Shown here: positions 1 through 5,982 of the stretch, piece by piece
How the letters are laid out: each line of letters begins with the position of its first letter
How positions within the stretch are numbered: the stretch's first letter is position 1
Assembly (NCBI GenBank): GCA_001773295.1
Contig: MEWG01000021.1
Coordinates: forward strand, 6,906-16,136
DNA from: a candidate division WWE3 bacterium RIFOXYD1_FULL_39_9
Lineage (GTDB): Bacteria > Patescibacteriota > WWE3 > UBA101185 > UBA10185
Reading direction: 5' to 3'
DNA: 9,231 nucleotides
Notes under the pieces: model-generated
Seen by the model: only the letters and a program-made list of their open reading frames with translations
Databases searched by the model: none
Told to the model about the DNA's origin: nothing
Program-made: the position numbers and the translations under genes

Positions 1-869
1 TTTGGCCATGTAGGTACCGGCCAGAACTTATCAATCAACCACTCAAAATCATGTACCTTCTTAGGAAACTTGTTATTTATCCAATAATCTATACAATTTC
101 TTCTTCCTCGGTCACGTTCTGCTTGGTGAAATGCATATCGGGCATTCGAAAAACCGTAATTTTTACCTGCTTTGCCTTTGTGCCAGTGGGCGTACCAAGT
201 CTTTTTATTAACTACGACCCTTCCGCCTCCCAACCAAGTATTATTACAAATCTCCTGCGCCTCCTGAATAAACGGACCGTATAATTCCACGTTCATCGGG
301 TGGATCATCTTAAACCACCAATCTCTAGGCATAAAATACAGCGATCCTTGAGTAGACATGTTGTCATCGATTAAAATATCCTGTCTATCGTAATAACGTT
401 CTCTCCAGTCGTCCCCGTGAAGTCCGCATTCGGGATCATGCGTGCGAATATATGGATAAGTTAAGAATTGATAATCAATAGGAGGCCTGGCATCCGGAGC
501 AACTTTCCAGTTTTCTACATCCAATCTGTATCGGCGGGGGATAACTACCCAATTGTCGTCGCAATCCTCAATTAATTTTTTATCGTATCCTTGATCAAAT
601 AAACAATGCCCGTCAGATTTCATCACATACTTACCTTGGGCAACAGACATGCCGGCATTTATACTTTGGCGCATCCCCATGTTTTCTTCAATTGTTCCGT
701 GGTGAATAACAATAACATTGTCGTAATTTGGAAGAGGGGGATCCGGCCAGTAACCGTCTAAAACAACTATTATTTCGATGGAACCTTCGGCTTTAGCCCT
801 CAAATCCTCAATTGTTTGTTGTAAATATCTTTCTTGTCTGGTTGGAATGATTATTGATAGGTCCGGCAT
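1..869 (-). CDS. Family 2 (GT-A) glycosyltransferase, C-terminus cut by window edge
   Basis: An open frame of 289 codons runs from ATG at 869 off the left edge with no stop. The N-terminus (MPDLSIIIPTRQERYL) is the first beta strand of a GT2 nucleotide-binding fold. It is followed by IEIIVVLDGYW (residues 31-41), an NAGMSVAQGKYVMKSDGH stretch (71-88) whose D86-G-H88 stands at the DxD metal/sugar-nucleotide position, and an acceptor-side segment around TWLGGGRVVV and TWYAHWHKG (211-232). The visible C-terminus ends FWPVPTWP. The family transfers a sugar from a nucleotide donor, usually at the inner membrane face, for surface glycans or glycoproteins; the substrate cannot be told here. It lies 71 bp downstream of the 208-residue membrane protein on the same strand, probably in one transcript. 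No good Shine-Dalgarno site precedes the ATG. The frame stays open about 25 codons upstream, so a slightly earlier start (for example TTG) is possible. Confidence 0.88.
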   Translation of the reverse strand, partial: MPDLSIIIPTRQERYLQQTIEDLRAKAEGSIEIIVVLDGYWPDPPLPNYDNVIVIHHGTIEENMGMRQSINAGMSVAQGKYVMKSDGHCLFDQGYDKKLIEDCDDNWVVIPRRYRLDVENWKVAPDARPPIDYQFLTYPYIRTHDPECGLHGDDWRERYYDRQDILIDDNMSTQGSLYFMPRDWWFKMIHPMNVELYGPFIQEAQEICNNTWLGGGRVVVNKKTWYAHWHKGKAGKNYGFSNARYAFHQAERDRGRRNCIDYWINNKFPKKVHDFEWLIDKFWPVPTWP

Positions 870-940
870 ATGTTCAAGCTGAATACTTGTGATCCTACTT
901 TTACAGGTTTGAATTGAAAAGGTCAATACGTGGAATAGAT

Positions 941-1567
941 CTATTTAGAAAAAATGTTGTGGAAATAGTCGTAATTGAGATCTCCGCGGACATCCCAGTT
1001 AGCCTGATAGTCTCCGGAACCTCTTACGTATCTGAATGTTCCCGTTGACTCGTCTTGCCTGGTAATGAACCAGCCGCCGTCAACCCTTGTGTATCCGAAG
1101 TAAGTGTAAACCATGTCATCGGTATCGATGTCGGATATTTGATACCCGTCTGTCGGCTGCACCATAGCTGGGTTGATTATGTTACCTACCGCATCCTCAA
1201 TAGCTGTAATTCCACTATTCATAGCCTTGCCCAAGAAAATGGACTCAGCCCTTTTATCAAATATCGAGTATAAGAAGAAAGTAATACCTGCCGTACCGAT
1301 TAGATTTAGAAATTCTCTCTTGCTGTGATCATCAACATTAGTTTCCTCAACTGCATCTCCAACTAATGGCTGCGCAGAGACTAGTGGGCAGGAGCTTGGT
1401 ACAGTCTTTGGTTTCCCATGCGGGAAGAGTTTTAGAGCAATGAACACCAATACCGGGTATAGCAGTACTGCACCTACCAACTGCGCGTATGTTCCGGCAG
1501 TAGCAAACGTAGCAGCTACCGCTAGACAAGCCAATATAAACCCAATGTATATAAGCAACTTTCGCAT
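941..1567 (-). CDS. Membrane protein with two N-terminal TM helices, a third hydrophobic segment and a beta-rich C-terminal domain; function unknown
   Basis: This is a 208-residue protein. Helices at about residues 4-22 and 29-47 are followed by a linker, then SKREFL (82-87) leading into a third hydrophobic stretch (about 86-103). SKREFL loosely resembles a Tat motif but is internal and has one arginine, so export by Tat is not claimed. The C-terminal part (about 137-208) is rich in Tyr, Trp, Gly and Asp, with a YTYFGYTRVDGGWFITR stretch and a WDVRGDLNYDYFHNIF end. That pattern recalls small beta domains seen in phage structural and CPR hypothetical proteins; this is recollection only. The ATG is 1 nt past the stop of the transposase-SH3 gene and has GGAGGTG 9 nt upstream inside that gene, so the two are surely cotranscribed and probably translationally coupled. 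I do not recognise a function; an envelope role is inferred from the helices and neighbours. Confidence 0.85.
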   Translation of the reverse strand: MRKLLIYIGFILACLAVAATFATAGTYAQLVGAVLLYPVLVFIALKLFPHGKPKTVPSSCPLVSAQPLVGDAVEETNVDDHSKREFLNLIGTAGITFFLYSIFDKRAESIFLGKAMNSGITAIEDAVGNIINPAMVQPTDGYQISDIDTDDMVYTYFGYTRVDGGWFITRQDESTGTFRYVRGSGDYQANWDVRGDLNYDYFHNIFSK

Positions 1568-1568
1568 A

Positions 1569-2915
1569 CTAATTTACACCTCCAAGTAACTCTAAAAATG
1601 CGGCAGACATGTAGCCGATCGTCCCATCCTTCAGCCTCACGCCGCACCATCCTAAGTCCAGCGTAACAAGTTCGAAGGTTTCGCCGTTCAAAGCCACACC
1701 TATTTGTTCTGAATCAACTGAAGGGCGCTGTCTGATGTTTATGAAATCCGTATCTTCGCCTAATTTTGCTCTTACTAACATCTTTTGACTTTCATCGTTG
1801 ATTCCAGCAACTTGTGGGGACGGCTGTACATCATTTATCTCTGCAACTGATTGTTCGGACGTAGAGGTTTCTGCGACATCTTCTATCTCCTTAGTTTCTG
1901 TTGTTTCCATTGTTTTGGTTTCCAAAGTACCGTCGCCAGTGGGTTCAACAGCCGAACGAGTAAATATCTTAGGCATTTCTAAATTTTTTCCAATATTAGC
2001 GCGAACATTGCCAATACCGACAGAGAAAAGCAAAATAAATACTGCCGTAAACACCGCAAACTCTGGGACACCTGCCTGAATCTTCATTTGGGATATAAAA
2101 CTTTTATTCCTATCGGGAATCAACGTGTCAATATGAACATCAATCGATTCTGTCGTCTGTACCGCAGGCATTTCAACAGTCGCTGTCTGCATTACAACCG
2201 GCTCTCCGGTATCCGAGGAAGAGATATTATGGAAGGGGGCACTTTCTAACGAAATTAAATTAAGTGCAGATTGTTCTTGAGGCCCAAGTTCATACTTCTC
2301 GACAAAATATCTATAACTTTCCTGTGCCGACTGACCACTTAGGTCAGAATTTGAAAAAAGATGTATAACCGGAGTCGTATTTATCCATTGAGTAATTCTA
2401 TTACCCAAGTACTCGGGGTAGGACGAAAAATTCGCTGTAGAGTTCAAAGAGTGCCTGTGAATGTATCTTGTAAGCTGGGGTAGAGTAGTCGCGGCATCCA
2501 GCTTGGAGGACTTATACGGGCCTTCAAAAACTGGGCCAGTTCGCCCGTATTTTTTATTAAAATATATTGAATACCTGGTGCACAAGGAGCGGATAAAATG
2601 CTGCAATGCCTTAGGAGCAATCTGCTTTACAACTAGATGGAAGTGATCCGGTTCAAGAGTATAAGCCAACAGCTCAACCTGACCGGCATGATTCTTAGGT
2701 AGGCGAGGGGTACCTTGATAGGTCTTGCCCCGGACATTAAATGATTTTTTTTGCTTAGAATTTAACTGCAGTGGTGATAAGTACTCATTCAAAAAAGTTA
2801 AAAAGGTTTGGTAGTCGTCTGCGTCCCTAAAAATAAGTCCTTTAGCAACACCTCTATTATAAACGTGGAAAAAAACACCTTTATCATGGACCCTGTGTGT
2901 GTTCTTGGCAGGCAC
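1569..2915 (-). CDS. REP-associated Y1 (HUH) tyrosine transposase domain fused to a TM helix and C-terminal SH3b domain
   Basis: This is a 448-residue protein with a GTG start. Residues 1-160 are an IS200/REP-type transposase domain. It has the opening HRVHDKGVFFHVYNRG, the HUH metal motif H91-F-H93 within LEPDHFHLVVKQ, and RYSIYFNKKYGRTGPVFEG (114-132), where Y115 or Y118 should be the nucleophile; QLTRYIHRHSLN (147-158) follows. Such enzymes nick and join single-stranded DNA at hairpins, and stand-alone versions are about 150-220 residues. Here a low-complexity linker leads to one helix (about 285-303), then an acidic Thr/Glu-rich linker (320-378) and an SH3b domain (about 380-444) with FINIRQRPSVDSEQIG, LGWCGVRL and TIGYMSAAFLELL. 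With the transposase part inside the cell, the SH3b would be outside. No terminal repeats flank it, so a domesticated cellular enzyme is more likely than a live element. The GTG is favoured by the family N-terminus and by the promoter 6 nt upstream. It heads an operon with the next two genes. Confidence 0.9.
   Translation of the reverse strand: MPAKNTHRVHDKGVFFHVYNRGVAKGLIFRDADDYQTFLTFLNEYLSPLQLNSKQKKSFNVRGKTYQGTPRLPKNHAGQVELLAYTLEPDHFHLVVKQIAPKALQHFIRSLCTRYSIYFNKKYGRTGPVFEGPYKSSKLDAATTLPQLTRYIHRHSLNSTANFSSYPEYLGNRITQWINTTPVIHLFSNSDLSGQSAQESYRYFVEKYELGPQEQSALNLISLESAPFHNISSSDTGEPVVMQTATVEMPAVQTTESIDVHIDTLIPDRNKSFISQMKIQAGVPEFAVFTAVFILLFSVGIGNVRANIGKNLEMPKIFTRSAVEPTGDGTLETKTMETTETKEIEDVAETSTSEQSVAEINDVQPSPQVAGINDESQKMLVRAKLGEDTDFINIRQRPSVDSEQIGVALNGETFELVTLDLGWCGVRLKDGTIGYMSAAFLELLGGVN
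1577..1583 (-). promoter_or_regulatory. Shine-Dalgarno site inside the upstream gene
   Basis: GGAGGTG on the minus strand, 9 nt before the ATG at 1567, lies within the last codons of the transposase-SH3 gene. It fixes the start of the 208-residue protein and shows that reinitiation or coupled translation is expected at this junction. Confidence 0.8.
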
Positions 2916-2921
2916 GTAATA

Positions 2922-2950
2922 ATATTAACTTTATAGGAGATACGTTGCAA
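2922..2950 (-). promoter_or_regulatory. Sigma-70-like promoter giving a leaderless mRNA
   Basis: On the minus strand TTGCAA (2950-2945) and TAATAT (2927-2922) are separated by exactly 17 bp. The GTG start of the transposase-SH3 gene is only 6 nt beyond the -10 box, so transcription should start at or next to the start codon. No Shine-Dalgarno site is present, which fits. Confidence 0.6.
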
Positions 2951-3200
2951 GTATTTTTATTGTAAAATACAGCGCAAATAAGCAGTATTAGACCGATGCT
3001 GTAAAGGAACGACCTGCTAAGCATGAGAAATATTATTTGACATACTAATGCATGCGCATTCTAAGATACACAGGGCACTTTGAAGCTCTATCCTTACATA
3101 CAAAAAATATGACAAAGAGTACGAATAAACGCCTATCAATGTACATCTACAGAACAGGGTGTAAAGATTTAAAGTACAATCAACTCACTAGATGCTTGTT
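2951..3200. other. AT-rich gap with no supported gene
   Basis: I see no convincing coding frame or tRNA here. A TTGACA at 3037-3042 on the plus strand is a perfect -35 box, but the element 17 bp on (TCTAAG) is a poor -10. A plus-strand frame from 3052 to 3291 has no ribosome site and no protein-like composition. A small RNA cannot be excluded but is not supported. Confidence 0.4.
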
Positions 3201-3413
3201 CTACATAACTGTACGGAGACTGCTAAAATTCTTGGGGTATTTATTTTGGAATACACCTGAATCTCGAAGGTCCCGATCTGTACCTTTGTAAATATCAAAT
3301 AAATTTCTAAAATAACTATCTGAAAATTTATCTGCCATCTCTTTACAGAATTCTCGATTTTTTAAAGATCTTCTTAAAATTTTTCTAACCAATAGAGTAA
3401 TAAGAATACTCAT
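3201..3413 (-). CDS. Doubtful small ORF, 70 residues, unknown
   Basis: This ORF starts MSILITLLVRKILRR and continues with an acidic/aromatic segment (FSDSYFRNLFDIYKG). The composition is plausible for a short basic protein with an amphipathic or membrane-associated N-terminus. There is no clear Shine-Dalgarno site, only a weak purine stretch before the ATG, and no clear promoter; the terminator of the next gene lies just upstream. It may be a decayed gene or chance. It is kept because the surrounding 650 bp are otherwise empty. Confidence 0.3.
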   Translation of the reverse strand: MSILITLLVRKILRRSLKNREFCKEMADKFSDSYFRNLFDIYKGTDRDLRDSGVFQNKYPKNFSSLRTVM

Positions 3414-3473
3414 TATCCACTTCTAACTTGTTTCACGAAGTAAAATAATGCTCAGATCTATTTGTCTTTTTTA

Positions 3474-3526
3474 TTTAAAAGAAATTCCCCCCGATTATTC
3501 GTTTTAGCTACGAATCTATCGAGGGG
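3474..3526 (-). terminator. Intrinsic terminator of the 350-residue protein gene
   Basis: On the minus strand CCCC-T-CGAT-ag-ATTCG (3526-3511) pairs with CGAAT-a-ATCG-G-GGGG (3501-3487) around a 9-nt loop. A U-rich tail with interruptions (AATTTCTTTT) follows. It lies 76 nt past the stop at 3602. The stem carries one G-U pair and a 2x1 internal loop. Confidence 0.65.
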
Positions 3527-3530
3527 TTAC

Positions 3531-3554
3531 AAATTAAGTTGGTTAACTTAATTT
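3531..3554. repeat. AT-rich perfect inverted repeat (10-bp arms, 4-nt loop)
   Basis: AAATTAAGTT and AACTTAATTT flank GGTT. No T-tract follows on either strand, so it is not by itself a terminator. It sits between the stop of the 350-residue gene and the terminator hairpin, making a tandem pair of hairpins in that 3' UTR. It could stabilise the mRNA end or be a protein-binding site. Confidence 0.6.
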
Positions 3555-3601
3555 ACAAAAAACAAAACTACATCTGAACGTATTTTACCCTTTCTTTAAG
3601 T

Positions 3602-4654
3602 CTACGGATCCCAAATCATAGGTACTGTTACACGATACGCCACGTCGCCCAGGACAAACTGACCCGATAGCTCGTGATGTGTAGCCAGCCATGGTGCAGG
3701 TCCAGTCGGGTACCATTCGTTTCCAATCATAAGGTTTTCCGTTTCAGGGTAGTCCCTATACGAGTGTGGCGAATCTAACCGATAAATTACATCGGTTCCG
3801 GGAAATCCCGTAAGCTTATTCCCGTTTGTATCCTCCCACCATGAGGCAACTGGTTCTCCCCAGGTAAAGTGTAGCTCTGCGTGGCTTATGCCTGTGGGGG
3901 TGAAACAGTAGGTTTCATCGGTATCCCCAAAATAGCTACTCTTGACGTGCAGCTTGAATGGGCATATCTCCGCATCGCTTGTGACAATCAACGGCAGAAA
4001 AACCTGCTTCATACCAGTTGTCACAAACCAACTCTCAAAATGAGTTGCAGGTCCAACGTTTTCCGGCAATGCCCTCGCATTGACTTCTGCATCAAAGCGA
4101 TACTGCTTGCCATCCGTCGGCCCCAACCAATTGATTTGCGTCTGCACTGCCGTAGTAAGACTTGGGTCGCCGGTAACATCGAACGCGTAAGCAGTTACCA
4201 GCTCCATCGTTGCCGAATTCCGAACAGCAACCAAGCCCCAGACACGATGTAACTGTGTGGGTTTTGCCGGGTCGCCTGGCCATCTCGAACCAATGTCCAG
4301 CAATTCCGTATTGAAAAGCGGCGACGTCCGATCCTCGCAAAATGCTTTATTTATCTGAACCACCTGGGTATTTACTCCCAGTGGACCGGCCAGATTTGAA
4401 TCAGGTACGATGGTAGTGTGGGAACATCCGATTGCTGTAACACCTGCGGTTTCCTGTAGGAAATTCGGCGTGGTTGCAGTTGGATTCGCTACTTCTAGCC
4501 CCCGTTCCTCAAGCCAGCTCTGCGCTTCTTCGATCGTGTCGAATTCGACAACATCCGGCGATTTACCGCGTACTGCGGAAATGCCGTATGCCAACGCGAC
4601 CATGGCGGCAACTAACAGGATAGTCGCCCAGACGTATAACTTTTTGGTGTTCAA
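3602..4654 (-). CDS. Secreted or membrane-anchored protein, TTG start, function unknown
   Basis: This is a 350-residue protein. A short basic N-terminus (MNTKK) precedes one hydrophobic helix (about 6-24), so it is a signal anchor or uncleaved signal, with the rest outside the membrane. No lipobox or clear cleavage site is seen. Residues 34-52 (VEFDTIEEAQSWLEERGLE) are a charged helix. The body is predicted beta-rich, with many Trp, Tyr, Pro and Gly. Its four cysteines (77, 106, 231, 250) could make two disulfides in an extracellular fold. I recognise no enzyme motif. The TTG start is chosen because AAGGAGA lies 6 nt upstream and the signal anchor begins directly after it. It has its own promoter region and terminator, and is divergent from the zinc-ribbon gene to the right. 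It is a stand-alone unit like the plus-strand genes that follow. Confidence 0.87.
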   Translation of the reverse strand: MNTKKLYVWATILLVAAMVALAYGISAVRGKSPDVVEFDTIEEAQSWLEERGLEVANPTATTPNFLQETAGVTAIGCSHTTIVPDSNLAGPLGVNTQVVQINKAFCEDRTSPLFNTELLDIGSRWPGDPAKPTQLHRVWGLVAVRNSATMELVTAYAFDVTGDPSLTTAVQTQINWLGPTDGKQYRFDAEVNARALPENVGPATHFESWFVTTGMKQVFLPLIVTSDAEICPFKLHVKSSYFGDTDETYCFTPTGISHAELHFTWGEPVASWWEDTNGNKLTGFPGTDVIYRLDSPHSYRDYPETENLMIGNEWYPTGPAPWLATHHELSGQFVLGDVAYRVTVPMIWDP

Positions 4655-4660
4655 CTTATC

Positions 4661-4667
4661 TCTCCTT
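4661..4667 (-). promoter_or_regulatory. Strong Shine-Dalgarno site that sets a TTG start
   Basis: AAGGAGA on the minus strand is preceded by a run of A and lies 6 nt before TTG at 4654. No ATG or GTG lies at suitable distance in frame, so this site decides the start. Confidence 0.8.
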
Positions 4668-4694
4668 TTTTTTGGTTAGATTAGATTGGAATGA

Positions 4695-4724
4695 CCTATA
4701 TTATATCACTACTGCCCCCGTCAA
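4695..4724 (-). promoter_or_regulatory. Probable promoter of the 350-residue protein gene
   Basis: TTGACG (4724-4719, 5 of 6 consensus) stands upstream of overlapping AT-rich -10 candidates: TATAGG at 18 bp spacing, TAATAT at 15 bp and a perfect TATAAT at only 13 bp. Which one is used cannot be decided. The leader would be about 35-45 nt. It is divergent from the promoter at 4755. Confidence 0.5.
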
Positions 4725-4754
4725 CGCTGCGGAATAGTCAATTACCCCATAGAG

Positions 4755-4783
4755 TTGAATTGGCGTACCAAAACGCTTATAAT
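4755..4783 (+). promoter_or_regulatory. Sigma-70 promoter of the zinc-ribbon protein gene
   Basis: TTGAAT, then exactly 17 bp, then a perfect TATAAT. The start of transcription should fall near 4790, giving a leader of about 46 nt that ends in AAAAAAGGAGA before the ATG at 4836. The -10 context CGCTTATAATTC is repeated in the promoter at 8681. Confidence 0.8.
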
Positions 4784-4835
4784 TCCGGCATCAATTAAGT
4801 AAGAACCAAAAATAATCACAAAAAAGGAGAAGATC

Positions 4836-5807
4836 ATGTCTTTAACAGACGAGGAACTGAAAGGTTTGTTGGCGGAAAACCCGTCTTTTCAACAAGTTTG
4901 GGACGGGCTCCATCCGGGGTTACGGCGCGACTATCAAAGGGACTATAAAAATATTTCTGGATTGCGCACGTACCTGGAACGAATGGCGGAAGCTCTTCCA
5001 GCACAGGCGGCTCGGTCCGAGGAAACAAAAAGGACTCTGGCTGCTTTGAGTAGAAAAGCTACCCCTTCCGGACAGGAAAACCCAGCGAGTGACCTGTTGG
5101 GCGCAGTGCTTGCAGGCATCGGAATCACTGGTGCGGCGGCTACAACTATAATGTACCACCCAAATCCGCATGTATATTACTGCAGCATGAGGACCCTTAC
5201 AGATGCCCTGCTAACCCTGGACGACAACGACACCGATCTCACATACGTCCCAAATGGACAGGGCATGACCGTCTCGATTCTCGAACTGGTCCAAGGTGAT
5301 TGGGTTGATGCCATCGAGATCAGACTCACGTACACAAACGACGACGGAATAAAGGTAGAGATGGGACCTCTGGCCATCCAGGCAGGCGTCGGAAAGGCAA
5401 CAGATCTGGTTACTACAGTTCTGCACACCGCTGAAAAATTAAATAACGCTCGTCGCCGTGGCATCTTGGGAAATCTGCAGGGGCTTGCGGAAACAATTGG
5501 GGACGTTTCCCAAGAAATCCGACAGAAAGTTGTTAACCAGGCACAAGGCCTCGGTCTGAAGTTTACGATCTGGAACCTCCTGGACAAAGCAGCCCGACCT
5601 GAAGAAACAGCCTTCTTTGACGCCAGAGATGCTAAAGTACGGGAAGCCTACGAGGCTCAGTGGGAACTCGATCGCAAGGAAGCACTCAAAAAGTGTATTG
5701 CCTGCGACACCATGCTTTCTCAAGAAAGCCTGGAAACTCGTCAGTGCGTACACTGCGGTGCAAATGTCACTTCAGAAGCATTCGAAGCGCTAACCGTGAA
5801 ACAATAA
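4836..5807 (+). CDS. Protein with C-terminal four-cysteine zinc ribbon, function unknown
   Basis: This is a 323-residue protein. Its N-terminal 75 residues are charged and helical (SLTDEELKGLLAENPSF at the start). A Gly/Ala-rich hydrophobic segment (about 87-106) may be a membrane-inserting helix. A mixed alpha/beta middle (about 110-200) has the strand pattern VDAIEIRLTYTNDDGIKVEMG. A helical region (200-285) is followed by a zinc ribbon: C287-x2-C290, 13 residues, C304-x2-C307. Zinc ribbons of this simple kind bind nucleic acid or protein partners, but nothing here fixes the ligand. AAGGAGA lies 6 nt before the ATG. It has its own promoter and its own terminator, so it is monocistronic. I do not recognise the family. 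Confidence 0.9.
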   Translation: MSLTDEELKGLLAENPSFQQVWDGLHPGLRRDYQRDYKNISGLRTYLERMAEALPAQAARSEETKRTLAALSRKATPSGQENPASDLLGAVLAGIGITGAAATTIMYHPNPHVYYCSMRTLTDALLTLDDNDTDLTYVPNGQGMTVSILELVQGDWVDAIEIRLTYTNDDGIKVEMGPLAIQAGVGKATDLVTTVLHTAEKLNNARRRGILGNLQGLAETIGDVSQEIRQKVVNQAQGLGLKFTIWNLLDKAARPEETAFFDARDAKVREAYEAQWELDRKEALKKCIACDTMLSQESLETRQCVHCGANVTSEAFEALTVKQ

Positions 5808-5825
5808 CATAACTCGTTCGTAGAA

Positions 5826-5869
5826 TGACCCGCAAAAGTTGCACATGCAATCATGCGGGTCAAATTTTT
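5826..5869 (+). terminator. Intrinsic terminator, two-tier hairpin
   Basis: The outer stem TGACCCGCA/TGCGGGTCA has 9 perfect pairs and is followed by AATTTTT. Inside it, past a small internal loop, TTGC/GCAA forms a second stem. It lies 19 bp after the stop of the zinc-ribbon gene. Confidence 0.9.
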
Positions 5870-5914
5870 AAGAAAAGAAATCAGACACAAAACAACCAAG
5901 AATAACCTATAACG

Positions 5915-5943
5915 TTGAAGGCGACCTTTACATGGTGTAAAAT
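5915..5943 (+). promoter_or_regulatory. Sigma-70 promoter of the 245-residue protein gene
   Basis: TTGAAG, exactly 17 bp, then TAAAAT (5 of 6). The leader is about 33 nt and A-rich, ending in AAGGAGG. Confidence 0.72.
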
Positions 5944-5982
5944 CTCTGCATCCAAACAGAAATCAAAAAATAAGGAGGTAGG

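Noticed and set aside
100..160. Apparent frameshift near the end of the glycosyltransferase
   Set aside because: A first reading with four T in the homopolymer gave a premature stop. The sequence has five (GAAAAAC on the plus strand), which keeps the frame open to the edge.
51..1273. Plus-strand ORFs at 51-284 and 1055-1273
   Set aside because: They lie opposite the glycosyltransferase and the 208-residue membrane protein, whose frames carry recognisable protein features. The plus frames have no ribosome sites and no family-like composition.
1569..2915. A live IS200/REP insertion sequence
   Set aside because: I found no flanking subterminal hairpins or target-like ends. The protein has a membrane helix and an SH3b domain and is in an operon with envelope genes.
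3052..3291. Plus-strand ORF of 79 codons after a TTGACA box
   Set aside because: There is no ribosome site, the -10 box is poor, the composition is unconvincing and it overlaps the opposite ORF. It is treated as non-coding.
3230..3300. Possible tRNA T-arm (a TTCGAGA-like loop on the minus strand)
   Set aside because: The flanking bases do not form the 5-bp T stem, and no acceptor or anticodon arms could be built.
3881..4679. ORFs inside the 350-residue gene on both strands (3881-4252, 4092-4340, 4410-4679)
   Set aside because: They are shadows of a long frame that has a signal anchor, a ribosome site and a promoter.
5177..5753. Long minus-strand ORFs inside the zinc-ribbon gene
   Set aside because: They lie opposite a well-supported gene with promoter, ribosome site, zinc ribbon and terminator, and show no features of their own.
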